Made by a program: the position numbers and the translations under genes. A stretch of 64,000 nucleotides of DNA, from positions 142,890,057 through 142,954,056 of the forward strand of contig OZ038478.1 of assembly GCA_964036315.1 (NCBI GenBank), written 5' to 3'. Shown piece after piece: positions 1-10,780 of the stretch (its first letter is position 1; every line of letters starts with the position of its first letter). Under the pieces are notes generated by a model. The model was not told the DNA's origin. It made no database searches and saw nothing but the letters and a program-made list of their open reading frames with translations. The stretch comes from Acanthosepion esculentum (taxonomy: Eukaryota > Mollusca > Cephalopoda > Sepiida > Sepiidae).

Positions 1-706
1 TGAATGTTTACAAAAATGCATCTCTCACTCGACTAAAAATTAAATCTAATATATTACAGAAATTAATATCGATTTGTACCACCTAGTTTCCCTTCTATGA
101 CCATCAAAATAATATCTACGTACAACGTGATGGAGATTCCATGGGTTCAATTCCTATGCGAGATTGTAACTCTGACAAAAAGGTAAATATATATATCAGT
201 ATCATGACGACAACATTATCAAGGAGAATTGCACTACATATATTGGAGCTTTCTCACACAGCATTTAAAGAAACATTTCTGTCCCCATTCACAATTTAGA
301 AAAATATTAATTGACAATACAATATTCTCCACCATGAAAATAACAAACAAAACTTCAAATTATTGGGCCTCGTATTTAAGAACAATACTAAATAATATTA
401 GTTATGATTATAGCAACAATTCATTTTTCTGAGACTTTATAATATGCAGCTTTACTTGTAATCACAGGAGAAATGAGTCCTGTAAATATTTACAGTTTCT
501 AGTTTTTGGAAAATATAAAAAAAACAGAATCCGTAAATCCTTATAAGACACATGTCACCTTTGTTTACTTCATATTATGAAGTTTCATAAAAATAAAGTT
601 CTGTTAAACCAAAGAAATAAATTAACAGTTTTATGTAGCTTATAGTAGAGTTTTATGTTAAAATAAAAAAATAAAAATAAATAACTATAGATTATATGTT
701 AAAATA
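1..706. other. AT-rich DNA, nothing recognised
   Basis: No coding motif, RNA gene or clear repeat was recognised. The only open frame is a short AT-rich one at 229-432 without a recognisable domain. Confidence 0.6.
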
Positions 707-1810
707 TACAGGGGTTGGACAAAATAATTGGAAAAGGTGCAAATTACACTCCTATATTTCAAATACCTATTATATTAAGAAATTTAACTAAAACTTCGTA
801 ATTGCAGGTTATATCTATTGTAAATAGGTTTATTTATCTAATTTAATGTATTTGTCTTATTTATTTTTAGAATTTAATAAAATTAAAGTTAAATGCTTGA
901 CTTCTCTGAGTTCGAAAAAGAGCAAATTTTTGGAGCTCGCATGGCAGGAGCCTCGATCACTAAGGTTACTGAACTGTTGGGTTTTTCAAGAACTACCATA
1001 TCAAGACCTATGACGCAATTCCTCAACCAGGGCAAAACCTCTAGCAACCGTAGCAATTTGGGCCGGACTTGCAAACTAACTGACAGGGACCGATGTGCAT
1101 TTAAACACAATGTGGCAAAAATCATCGGACTACTGCGGCCAAAAGACTGCTGAGTTGAATAATCATCTGAATAGTGCAGTTTCTACTAAAACTGTTCGCC
1201 GTAAGCTCCATAAGGCTGGATATCATGGAAGAGCTGCCGTAAGCAAATCTCTTCTCTTCACTCGCAACATTCAAAAGAGGTTGAAGTGGTACAGAGATCA
1301 CAATGCCTGGTCTGCAGACCAATGGAAGCAAGTCATATTCTCAGCCGAGGCCAGTTTTTCTCTTTTCCCAACTTCAGGGCGAGTTTATGTGTAGAGGCAG
1401 AAGAAGCTTACAACACTGACTGCCTTCTGATATTAATGAAGCATGGAGGTAGATCAATGATAGTTTGGGCCACCATATCATGGGAATTTCTTGGTCTAAT
1501 AGTTGCCCTATATGGTAGAATCAACAGCAAAGTTTACCTGAACATTTTGGGAGATCATGTTCATCCAATGGCCCAAACTTTATTCTCTGATGGTGACTGC
1601 ATCTTCCAATACGATAATGCTCCAATACACACTGCTCAAGTGGTTAAGAATTGGTATGAATAGCATTAAAGTGAGCTATAACACATGGAGTGGCCTCCTC
1701 AATCTCCAGATATCAATATTATTGAACATTTGTGGTGCATTTTGAAGCGACAAGTTAGGAGTCGCTATCCTCCGCCATCGTATCTTAAAGAGCTGGAGCA
1801 GGCGTTAATG

Positions 1811-3730
1811 CAGGTACCTACACGGAATGTAAACAAAAAGAGCAAGGCTTGATGAAAAAGACGCCAAACATGACGAAAACAAAATTTTATCGTCTAAATG
1901 TTTATGTTACTATTAAGAGGAAAGTATTTTTGTGGTATTTTTTTACATTTTTTAATCGTTCCTAATACGTCCGAAAATTTCGTTAAAAATCTTGTTTTTT
2001 TTGAGTCAGCAAAATTGACCATTTTTTTCCATTTTATAAAATCAATTAAAATCTCAGTTTGAAATTCTTTTAAATATAAATTATCATTTTTTTCAAAATT
2101 TATTTTAAGAAAATCAGAAATTATAATGTTTATTTAAATTTTTTTTAACCAAGCTTAACTTAGCTTTTGCGCCGAAAAGATGTAATTTGAAAATAAAACA
2201 AAGCTGGTCATAAACTTTCGCGTCATTTGACAGGTGTTGAATGACCTATTGATGGATTCCGTGAGGATAATTTGTTCTACGGAAGGAGAAAAGTGAAATA
2301 TTTTACATTTAAATGAACAAATTATTTACCTCATTATTTTTAAGGAAAACTTTGAGCGCTCTAATTTTTTTTTGTACTTAGCTTTGACCTTTACGTTTAT
2401 GATGCTTTATGGAAAATATATTATAAAGAAATTAAAACAAGACTGTTACGAATGAGATTAAATTTCATGAGAAAGGTATCTAATTAATTTACAGGTACCT
2501 TTCTCATGAAATTTTATCAGAAGTGTACATGCTATAATTTTATGTACATTTACCACATTTTACTGTGTTATCTGTATTTCCATTCATTTTATTATTAATT
2601 TTGATATTTCATTTATGGAAAAAATGCCATAACTGAGATTAATATAAAAATAAGATCATATAAATTTCATAAGATGATACTGATACTTTTAGGTACCCTT
2701 CACAATTGAAATTGAAAAATCGAATAAACTTCTCCACACATGTTTCGCAAAATTAAAGGCCTTAACAGCTGAGAACAATGTTTAACTCAAATAACGCAAT
2801 TTAATTGTATTCTTGTTGGTATTCCGTACTTTATAATTAGAGCCCAATTATAAATACAATATTACATTCTTAATTACTTGCTGTCTTCTGATTAGTCAAA
2901 ACGATACAATTTATAAAGCGCTAAAAAAGATCTATCTCATAAGGACACTTAGGAAACCCGACGCGGCTTTTAACTAATTTTACAATATTTTTAATTGTTA
3001 AATGTAAAATCTATTAAAATTAAATAAATAACAAATAACTGTATTAAAAATTAATTTTTCATCGAAAAGATTTTTTGCTTACAGAAAATATTGTCCATAT
3101 TCATAAAAACAACTAAAAGCAAATAAAACCATTTGAAATTAAATAATATATTTGTTTTATTGAGTTTTGTATGTTACAATTCAGAGCTGATTTTCATTAC
3201 GGGCGGTCCAATTTAAAAAAAAACAAAACATGATTTCCATTCTTCAAAGCCTTGTGTTTTTAACTATTGTAATCACTAATCCTGACGCGAGCGAAATTCT
3301 AGAGTTTTCATAAAATTAGTTATGGGATGGGTAATAAATATAAAAAATTATATTTCTGCCATGACTTTAATAAAAACAATCATATTTATAATAATTTAGA
3401 TCATCTGTGAATACTTTGTGAAAGTTTCATTAACATCCGACAATTATTTTTATTTTTGCAAGATTTCTCAAAATAAAGGGTGTCATACAAAAAAAAAGTG
3501 CTAAAAATTGTAAGTTATTTTACTAGTGTCGGTGATACAAAGATAAACAATGATCTTTTAATCAAAATTTAGAATGTTCTAAAAAGAAGGAAATCTTTTA
3601 AAAAATAATGAAAAAAATTTGGTCTTTCCTCTTCATGATAACATAAGCATTTAGACGGTAAAAATTTGTTTTAGTCAAATTCGGCGTCTTTTTCGTCATG
3701 CTATGCCATTTTGTTTCGTGGAGGTACCTA
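1811..3730. mobile_element. Non-autonomous DNA transposon with 8-bp TSD (hAT-like)
   Basis: The 8 bases CGTTAATG occur immediately before (1803-1810) and after (3731-3738) this 1,920-bp segment, and deleting it rejoins the transposase frame. The ends are imperfect inverted repeats: CAGGTACCTACACGGAA on the left and TAGGTACCTCCACGAAA on the right, followed inside both ends by a shared AAAAAGACGCC block. No transposase frame exists inside, so it would need help in trans. An 8-bp TSD fits hAT best, but the termini only loosely match the usual hAT YARNG start, so the superfamily is provisional. Confidence 0.8.
2460..2513. repeat. Internal hairpin in the hAT-like element
   Basis: AATTTCATGAGAAAGGTA at 2461-2478 is mirrored by GGTACCTTTCTCATGAAATT at 2494-2513, with a loop of about 14 bases. 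The inner side contains CAGGTACCT, identical to the first nine bases of the element. Confidence 0.75.
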
Positions 3731-3900
3731 CGTTAATGGAATAATGGCTGAAAATTCCTCTGGATGAAGTCAGGAAGCTGTATGATTCCATTCCTAGATG
3801 TATTAAAGATGTATGTGTAGCTAAATGAGGACCAACTCCATATCAAATAAATATTCTTTGCATTTAACAACTGTTTCAATTATTGTGTCCAACCCCTGTA

Positions 3901-4325
3901 GTTAAAAGGATTTTTCATAAATATTTTACGCATTACTATTACATGGCCATTATTTTATAAGTATATAATGGTCCACACAATCTTTATTTGATTTTTTTCC
4001 AACTTTAATATTACCTCGTTGTACTACCCATTCAATATAATTAGCATCGTATATTAAAGTTCTTTAAATTTTTACCTATTTGGTCTTTTTAAGAAGTTTC
4101 CGTAATATAAAAAAAATTGAAAAATTCTTTAAAATAATTTTTTGTTCAAGGTAACTCTACTTCATCAATTCATGAAACTTTTGTGTAGCGATGTAAAATG
4201 ATTTTATTGTAATTTATTATAATAAAATATTTTAAATAATATTTTGGTCTACGTTGTATTGATCACTTTTTAAAAAAAGCAAATGATAAGAAATGTCGAT
4301 TCTAACTCAATCTGTTCTTGCTATT
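3901..4325. other. AT-rich DNA, nothing recognised
   Basis: No supported gene or repeat was seen between the Tc1-like element and the microsatellite cluster. Confidence 0.5.
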
Positions 4326-4327
4326 TC

Positions 4328-4330
<3 letters not shown>

Positions 4331-4374
<44 letters not shown>

Positions 4375-4518
4375 TTCAATCATATCAATATATATATATA
4401 TATATATATATGGGGTTGCACGTATGTGTACGGGTGTGTACATGCAAAAATGCAATCTTAATTTTTATCATAACCATATCTATCTATCTATCTATCTATT
4501 TATCTATCTATCTATCTA
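4331..4518. repeat. (TA)n and (ATCT)n microsatellites
   Basis: TA runs lie at about 4331-4371 and 4387-4411, and an ATCT-type tetranucleotide run at about 4478-4518. The open frame at 4283-4537 is only a translation of these repeats. Confidence 0.95.
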
Positions 4519-4539
4519 CAGTGATCTAATTTGTTGAAA

Positions 4540-5530
4540 TAGTTGCACTATTGTTAAATATCTATCTGTGCATCAAAGTTATGTTAGAATAGTATATTTT
4601 TGTTTAAATCTCTTAAACTTATTAACTATGGAATAAAATAATATTGTCTTCATTCATTTTAGGTTACTTACATTTCAGGTGCCCCCTCACCTCTTGTTTG
4701 CTGATAGAAAGTGTAGTGGTGGGAACATTTCGTTGTTTATTTTAATTTATTTTAATGGTTTTCACGCGTTCCCAACATTTTACTTTCTGGAAGGATTTCG
4801 AACGAGGTAGATACTATACTAACGCATTGTTCCTCATATATATGTTGTATATAATATTCATTTAATTTCAAATCAGTGGGAATTTTAAAGACTTTAAATG
4901 TAAATCATGTTCTTTTTACTGCTATCTCCACTTAACCTGGAAATTTAGAATTTCATTGAGCGTATTGTTTGGGCGATTATTGTATGAATGTAACTGACAA
5001 TACTTTGTTATGTTAAAAGAAAAATATTGAAGTTTGATTGCATCAGTGAATTTGGTTAGGTAAATTAAAGTTTGGATAGTGAACACTAGCGTTTCTGCTT
5101 TTCAATCTTTGGCCTTGTGCTACATTTCATATTACAACAAAATAAATATTATAAGAAGCACTGTATTTCAGTGTTTGTTATCGCCGTCATGCAGATGGTG
5201 GTATAGATGATGCGGAAGAATGAAGTTCACAAAAAGTTGTCTCTTTCTTCACATCATTTGGATGCGTTCTTCAAACATCACTTGAACAACAAGAAGCCCT
5301 TTTCGACAGACTTGGGGGAAAGTTGGATGAACGTTGCACATATAACATGGATGAATTAAGCTAACCTTGAGTGGCATCTTTATCTAAATAGCTAAAGAAT
5401 TTGTTCTTCTATGAAATATGTGTCTGTCCTGACCGTGCTGACTCAATCCGGTCCATCACGGCCCAGCCCAGCCCAGCTTTACTCTGACTAGCCTAGGTTA
5501 GAATATGATTCATTTTGTTTTAGTTTCTTC
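4540..5530. other. Unrecognised intergenic DNA
   Basis: No protein motif was recognised. A GC-richer patch near 5430-5500 contains a short repeat of CCCAG units, and CTT repeats begin near 5540. Nothing here supports a gene. Confidence 0.5.
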
Positions 5531-5539
5531 AACCGATTA

Positions 5540-6013
5540 CATTCTTCTTCTTCTTTTTCTTCTTCTTCTTTTTCGTCTTCTTTTTCTTGTGCCGTGTCTC
5601 TCAAGACATTGGTGCTCACGGCTCTCCACAATTTCCTGTCCTTCGTAGTTCTTAATAAATTTTGTCTTTTGTTATTTCTCCTAAAACTTGTCCCGCCATC
5701 TATTTATTCAATCGCACTACGTATTGCTTTGTTTTCCTCTGTCACTCTTGCCTTCAGTCTGCCTTGTCAGTATCAGATTTTCCAAGCCCTCTTTCCTCGT
5801 TATGTGCCCTATAAATTTCAACTATCTCTTCCAGTTTCTTTTTTGTTTAAATTTTCTCTAAAACTTTTTTTCCCATATTCGCTTAATGGTTCCTTCTGTA
5901 TAACGACATTTCTTTTACTACAAGTCTTTTCTGCATTTGTAAGAAGATTGTCCAGCATTCACGGTCATGCAGGGGAACAGATCAGTTCAGTACTGATGGG
6001 GACATTTTATTAG
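5540..6013 (-). pseudogene. RTE-like LINE 3' end (RT C-terminal relic)
   Basis: Read on the minus strand, several frames give the C-terminal region of a non-LTR reverse transcriptase: LKFIGHITRKEGLENLILTR, and then KLWRAVSTNVLRD near the end. The copy ends in a (GAA)n tail, seen on the plus strand as CTT repeats at 5540-5590. The same tail recurs at 17.2, 17.7, 30.7, 34.5, 40.6 and 45.9 kb. Catalytic RT motifs are absent, so this is a 5'-truncated, decayed copy. The RTE assignment is by resemblance; the clade is uncertain. The long plus-strand frame here is antisense to it. Confidence 0.75.
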
Positions 6014-6354
6014 ACGTTACCACTTTTTCTTTTACTGCTATGACTATCTTGTGGAGGGATCCATTCTAACGCATTTTTTCATGAATTAGTTTTGAGTAAT
6101 TTCGTTTCTTTTAGAATATTGGTGAATATTGAAATGCTCTAAATATAAATTATTCTTTTATTTATTATCTTAGCCACTTGAATAGTAATATTTTAGCATG
6201 AATTTTTAACCCCGGCAGAAAAATTACCTGTGCATATTGCAACAGTTGCCAAAAAAGTTATGACTTTTGAACTTTAAAAAAATTACCTGTCTATAGTACA
6301 CCCTCTTATTTGGGGCGTAAAACAACTGATCATAAAAATTTGCACTATAGTCGA

Positions 6355-6417
<63 letters not shown>

Positions 6418-6563
6418 AAAAACTTTTGAAACTTTTCCACCAAGGACATTCTTATTCAAACCCTACACTACTTATTAATATTTTCTTTATTTTAAAAATG
6501 AATACATTTGTATGTGGCACAAGGCTGAACGGGTTTGAAAAAGTGCTGGTCAACATTGTCCTT
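6014..6563. other. Unrecognised DNA with a (TA)n run
   Basis: A pure TA run occupies about 6356-6413. The remainder holds no recognisable gene. Confidence 0.6.
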
Positions 6564-7195
6564 TTCTACTCTGAGAAAATATTAATCATGTCCCATTCAC
6601 TCTAACAAATGAGATAATTCACACAAAAAACTCTTTTCTGGCCATTCAATACGAACACGTGCCAAAATGCCAAATTTCCATAGGTACCATATAATACACC
6701 CACGATTATAAAACAAATCCTAAATATGTGCAAACAAAAATATATACATATAAATATATATGTTTTACAAAAATATATAAACATTTATATTGATGTGATG
6801 AAGGAAGGAGTGAACCCATCAACTGATTATTAATATTCACAAGTAGTCGGCAATTGCATAGCGTTTATTTTTAAACCTTTTCTCAGTGAATATATATTTG
6901 TTGACCAAAATCGAAATAATTTCGTATCCCAATCTTAACGTATCAGCTCAACTTTCTTTCTCATTTTTAATGAGGTATCCTTGTATACTATTTGTTTAAT
7001 ATGCTCGAGGGGGAACATTCTATTTCCCCTTTTCCCAACTGACACTTAATTGATTTAGCATTTCGTCCAACCACCACTTTTATTCCAACTCCTGCTTATT
7101 ATATTTTAACATTTCCTCCAAATATAACCTACCTATTTTATTCGCAGCTTAATATATATGTGCATTTCCACTAATCGCATCTACTGTTCTCACCG
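6564..7195. other. Noncoding outer part of the left arm
   Basis: This AT-rich stretch precedes the RT relic. No gene was recognised; the 60-aa minus-strand frame at 6602-6784 has no supporting feature. Confidence 0.5.
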
Positions 7196-7200
7196 CCCGA

Positions 7201-8240
7201 TTGGCCTCTGACTCATCCCTAGAAGAACGGATAAGTATTCCAATAGATAATCTGATGGAGATGTTGACTTTCTGTACACAAACAACACACTTCGGAATGG
7301 GATCACCCATATATCGACAGGATGAGGGCTTGGCAATGGGCTCGCCATTATCACCAGTAATGGCGAATATATATACATGGAATACTTTGAGGAAATGGTA
7401 TTAGAATCTATATCTCTAAAGCCAGCTATATGGTTAAGGTACGTAGATGATAGCTTCATACTCTGGCCACACCAGGAAGATGTTCAGGTTCTACTGGACC
7501 ATATGAACTCAATAAGATCTTCGATACAGTTTACAATGGAGAAAGAAAGTAACAACACACTCCCATTCCTGGATGTTCTAATATCTCGAACAGAGCATGT
7601 GTTCAAAACATCCGTATACCGTAAACCGACATTCGCCGGAGAGTACCTCAATTTCAACTCGCACCATCCATACAGCGTAGAGAAAGGGGTCGTCTGCTGC
7701 TTACAAGACCGAGCAAAAGTCATACGTGGCGATCAGAGGTATTAGATAAAGAATTGGTCAGTATAAGTAGTACCCTACAAGGTAACAACTATGCTAGGTA
7801 CATGGCAGCAGCCCCACAAAACTGAGATAGGTGGGTACAAGAGGAGGAGGACTACAACACTCAGTCTACCGGCCTTATGTGAAGGGGTTATCAGTGAAAA
7901 TACAATGGATCTGCGGTCCATATAACATCAGAACAACCTTCAAAAGCTTGACGACACTTCGCAGATATCTCTCCCGAGTAAAACCCCCATAGAGGAGAAC
8001 ATGGCTAAAGACTGCATGTAGGCTATCCCGTGCAGCTGCAGAAAGAAATATAAAGAAGACACAGGCCGCCCCCTCAAGGTAAGGCTTCAAGAACACCAGA
8101 AAACTGTAACACGAAAGGAAGTGGAAAACTAAGGCGTGGCTGACCACATATGGAGAGAGAAGGGAGATCACCGCCCAATGTGGGACCAGGTTGAGATCAT
8201 AGACAAGGAACACCATTGGAAAATTCGTAAATTTATTTTT
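7201..8240 (+). pseudogene. Penelope-like RT with GIY-YIG endonuclease (copy in left arm)
   Basis: This is the 3' half of a Penelope-like retroelement protein: an RT joined to a C-terminal GIY-YIG endonuclease that would nick target DNA. The RT block GLAMGSPLSPVMANIY (about 7327-7375) is followed after a one-base frame change by the catalytic LRYVDDSFILW (about 7434-7466), then LPFLDVLISR and VYRKPTFAGEYLNFNSHHPY (about 7615-7674). A stop at 7743-7745 and later shifts break the frame. The GIY-YIG part is seen at about 8030-8230: AIPCSCRKKYKEDTGRPLKV, then ADHIWREKGDH. It has two internal stops, and the usual YxGxT pattern reads KYKEDTG. The N-terminal part of the RT is missing. The copy is dead. 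Confidence 0.87.
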
Positions 8241-8646
8241 AGTCTTTTTTTACCAGTAGACGATGCTATTATATTTGTATTATCAATAAGTATGTTTCGA
8301 ATAGAGTCTGGTAGGTCTCCATGAATATCTAAATGAGACCAATTGAGCTATGGTTCAAAAGATGTAGCGTGGGTCTTCTTGTTAAACATGTAGTGTGGCC
8401 CATTTCATTGTTTACGAATTTTGATTGATTAGCAACACAATTTCTTAATGTACATTTAAAATTGTAAATAATATTTGTTCTATTTAATTTTGATCTAAGA
8501 GGTGAATTATTATTGTTAACTATAATAAATAATGTTCTTGTAGGAGAACTAAAAATAAATAAAATTACTGGAGATTGCCAACCTGGATACTTATAAGGAC
8601 TGGGATACCCATTACGACCTATCATTTCTCGGATTTCAACATGCAT
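8241..8646 (-). pseudogene. Second Penelope-like family: GIY-YIG fragment, opposite strand
   Basis: An open minus-strand frame (8329-8646) carries NNNNSPLRSKLNRTNIIYNF followed by KCTLRNC and CLTRRPTLHLLNHSSIG. It resembles the start of a Penelope-like GIY-YIG domain, in which a Cys-containing lead is followed by TTxLxRRLTxHL. The better-preserved relative at 14746-15020 has YIGQTTTCLTRRLTLHL, so here the tyrosine-glycine core is degraded (VNNEMGHTT). It abuts the first element at 8240 and the plus-strand RT at 8650, so the locus is a shuffled composite. Confidence 0.72.
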
Positions 8647-8649
8647 ATA

Positions 8650-9430
8650 ACAACTATCAAAATTATGATAATCTTAACCCATATCTTTCAACTAACTATA
8701 GCAGTAAATCTATCCATGAATTCCAACAAATACTTAAAAGTACAAAAGTAAAACCAAACCAAGATATTCTTGCTTCACTTGATATAGAAAATTTATTTAC
8801 TAATAATGTTCATGTTACAGAAACTATTGATATTATTCTTAAATCTGTGTATAATATAATTTTCCACCTCCATCAATCCAACCCAATATTAAAAAAAATA
8901 TCCCAAAAATCTATTGCTCCCTTGATCCCCTCGAGCTCCTTCTTATAGCCAGAATGGTACTATTTACACACAAACTGATGGACTAAGGATGGGGAAGCCT
9001 CTTGGGCCGAGCTTCTCCAATTATTATAAGATCTGCGTTGAAAACAAGGTTTTTACTAAAGTTATTAAACACATAATACATGTTCGTTATATAGACGATA
9101 TATTTATTTTAGCTGATAACTAAAAGGAAATTGACAATCTAAAAACTACATTTTGACAAAATTCCGTTTTCTCTTTTATAAATGAACTTAGTGAAAAAAA
9201 TAAACTCCCATTTTTAGATCTTCTTGATCAGTTTATAAAAACATCACTAGTAAAGACTCTCACCATTTTAATTTCTCTAGTGAATGCCCTCTTAGGTATA
9301 AAAAAGGTGTTATTACAAATTTCCTCAAAAGATCGCACAAGAATTCATCCACATGCACATTGTTATTTAAAGATCATATGTGAAATTATAAAAACAACTT
9401 AATCAAAGTACCTTGTCTGTCATATTTAAT
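8650..9430 (+). pseudogene. Second Penelope-like family: RT fragment (left arm)
   Basis: The frames recover a Penelope-like RT: ILASLDIENLFTNNVHVTET (the first catalytic-aspartate block, about 8770-8830), then QTDGLRMGKPLGPSFSNYY (about 8966-9022), then RYIDDIFILADN (about 9084-9120), LPFLDLL and KKGVITNFLKRSHK (about 9300-9345). Several stops and frame changes show decay. The GIY-YIG part that should follow at the C terminus is not here; a candidate lies upstream on the other strand. The sequence runs into a TA/GA microsatellite at 9467. Confidence 0.85.
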
Positions 9431-9466
9431 GAAGCTTGCATGAAAGAAGGGTTGCTGGCTCAATGC

Positions 9467-9467
9467 G

Positions 9468-9538
<71 letters not shown>
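9467..9538. repeat. (TA)n(GA)n compound microsatellite, left arm
   Basis: A TA run at about 9469-9506 is followed by a GA run to about 9538. The mirrored run in the right arm is at about 11397-11474. Confidence 0.95.
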
Positions 9539-9541
<3 letters not shown>

Positions 9542-9544
9542 TGT

Positions 9545-10053
9545 GTAAATAATCTGTTTCATGCTAGTGCAATCGTCAGGCGACTAGTGCTGTTATTTTT
9601 CTCGGCTGTTTATATAAGGGTCAGTGGTGCATTATGGGTAGTATATTTTGGCGGGTACTTTTACCGGAAGTCGCTTATTTGTTTATTTATTTATGTCAAA
9701 TTATTTTGCTTGTTTTTTTGTTTGTTTTTTTATTTTTATTTTTTATCTTATATATTTATTTATTTATTCTTTTATTTTGATCGGTGTTTTTGGTTAACGT
9801 AGTAAAAAAATTTGTTTATATAGCTTATTGTTGGTAGTCTATAATGGCCGCCATTTACCGGAAATCGCTTGTTCGCTTATTTATTTGGGTCAAATTGTTT
9901 TGCTTATTATTTTTATTTTTATTTGTATAACAGTTATAACTTTCGTCCGTTCTTTTGTTTCGATTTTATTTCGCATATTCTAACAGGTGTGGTTTTGTGA
10001 TTTGTTTGGAGTAGTTTATTTTGCTTATTTTATTGTTGTTTGTTTATATATTT
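9545..10053 (-). promoter_or_regulatory. Noncoding, promoter-like repeat with ETS- and YY1-like motifs
   Basis: Two related blocks occur in direct order: one around TTACCGGAAGTCGCTTATTT (9661-9680) and one around ATTTACCGGAAATCGCTT (9853-9870). Both are preceded by GGTAGT and followed by a TCAAATT..TTTTGCTT stretch. CCGGAAGT is an ETS-type site, and GGCCGCCATT (9845-9854; AATGGCGGCC on the minus strand) resembles a YY1 site. Such motifs occur in retroelement promoters of other animals; a role here is inference. The segment lies just downstream of the minus-strand RT in the spacer. Confidence 0.4.
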
Positions 10054-10780
10054 TGTATAGTGTTTGTGTAAAAGCTTGAAGAATATTTTTCCTATGTTTG
10101 TTTTTACGTTTTTGCTGTACGGTGGGTTGAACCATATGATATTTCTTTTTCTGTTGGTCTTTTTTGTGTTCTGTGGTGAGTATGTGAGTGTTGCTGGGAA
10201 TCCGCTATCTTTTAGGGCTGTTTCGTAGTCTTTCTTGGCTTTGTTAAATATAGATTCATCGGAAGAATTGTCGGAAAGCCTGCGGTTAATCGATTTAGGT
10301 ATCTGTTTGATTATAGAAGGCGGGTGGTTGGAGTATATATGTATGTACTGTGGTTTATCATTCGGTTTTCTGTATGGTTTGTGTGTGCCTTTTCTTAGGT
10401 TGAAGGTGACATCTAGAAAATCTACTTCGTTTAGGTTAGTTTTTATATCTATCTCGAATCCGTTATTTTTGAAGATTTTAATTATTGCTTTTCTAGTTTT
10501 ATCTGTCTTTTGTTTGTTGCAGTTTCTTAAGATTATGAGACCGTCATCTCTGTAGAGCCCTGTGTCATTTCTATCTATTATTTTGCTTATTTCGTGTAGT
10601 AAATAAATACCTACGATTTCGCATGCCTTGCACCGTCAAAGCTTCCCATTGTAGTGTCAAATATCCCATCTTTCTTTATCCATGCTTCTTCATGGTGAAA
10701 TAATAATGATTTACGGGAGTGCTTAATGATGTCGATTTCGTTTGGTTTTATTATTATTTGTTCCTGAGCTATCATTACCT
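10054..10780 (-). pseudogene. Third RT lineage (YRDDG-type), C-terminal half, in the spacer
   Basis: On the minus strand an RT is readable from IKHSRKSLLFHHEEAWIKKD (about 10740-10680) through TTMGSFDGA, then, after one frame change near 10626, an uninterrupted frame of about 190 codons. It contains the catalytic box TGLYRDDGLIIL (about 10565-10530), NEVDFLDVTFNLRKGTHKPY (about 10430-10370), YIHTYSNHPPSIIKQIPKSI and RNIIWFNPPYSKNVKTNIGK (about 10145-10090). This matches a metazoan RT family I recognise by its YRDDG box; I cannot name the clade, though Penelope-like is plausible. The N-terminal RT part is absent. No in-frame ATG begins the long frame. The coding end coincides with the inner edge of the left arm. 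Confidence 0.8.

Larger units (their letters stand above)
893..3827 (+). pseudogene. Tc1-like transposase, frameshifted and interrupted
   Basis: The product would be a DDE transposase that cuts and joins the ends of the surrounding element. An ATG at 893 opens an N-terminal helix-turn-helix region (FSEFEKEQIFGARMAG, then TELLGFSRTTISR). The frame shifts near 1095-1150 into a middle part ending in VIFSAEASF, where the family normally has an aspartate before the glutamate, so the first catalytic residue appears lost. A second shift near 1340 leads to the second aspartate (YDNAPIHTA, about 1610-1640). The third block ([16 protein letters not shown], about 1705-1755) keeps its glutamate. Coding sequence stops at 1810 and resumes at 3731 (EEWLKIPLDEVRKLYDSIP), ending at the TGA at 3825-3827. 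The gap is exactly the nested element. The gene is dead through frameshifts, the catalytic change and the insertion. Confidence 0.88.
709..3898 (+). mobile_element. Tc1-like DNA transposon, inactive, split by a nested transposon
   Basis: The left end reads CAGGGGTTGGACAAAATAAT and the right end, on the other strand, reads CAGGGGTTGGACACAATAAT. Both ends are flanked by TA (707-708 and 3899-3900), the target dinucleotide of Tc1/mariner elements. Removing the 1,920-bp nested element and its duplicated 8 bp leaves about 1.26 kb, a normal Tc1 length. The interior holds a Tc1-type transposase relic on the same strand. The clade within Tc1 is not resolved. Confidence 0.88.
6564..10053. repeat. Left arm of a 3.5-kb inverted duplication
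   Basis: This 3,490-bp segment is repeated in reverse complement at 10883-14380. All open frames recur mirrored with nearly identical translations; the differences seen are a V/L change at 8.1 versus 12.8 kb, an R/Q change near 9.78 versus 11.15 kb, and a slightly different length of the TA/GA microsatellite. Coordinates in the two arms sum to about 20,944. The arm holds Penelope-like RT debris and a promoter-like AT-rich segment. The spacer between arms is 829 bp. Confidence 0.95.

Noticed and set aside
5594..6013. 139-aa plus-strand open frame
   Set aside because: It is antisense to the RTE-like LINE tail, and the sense strand carries recognisable RT residues.
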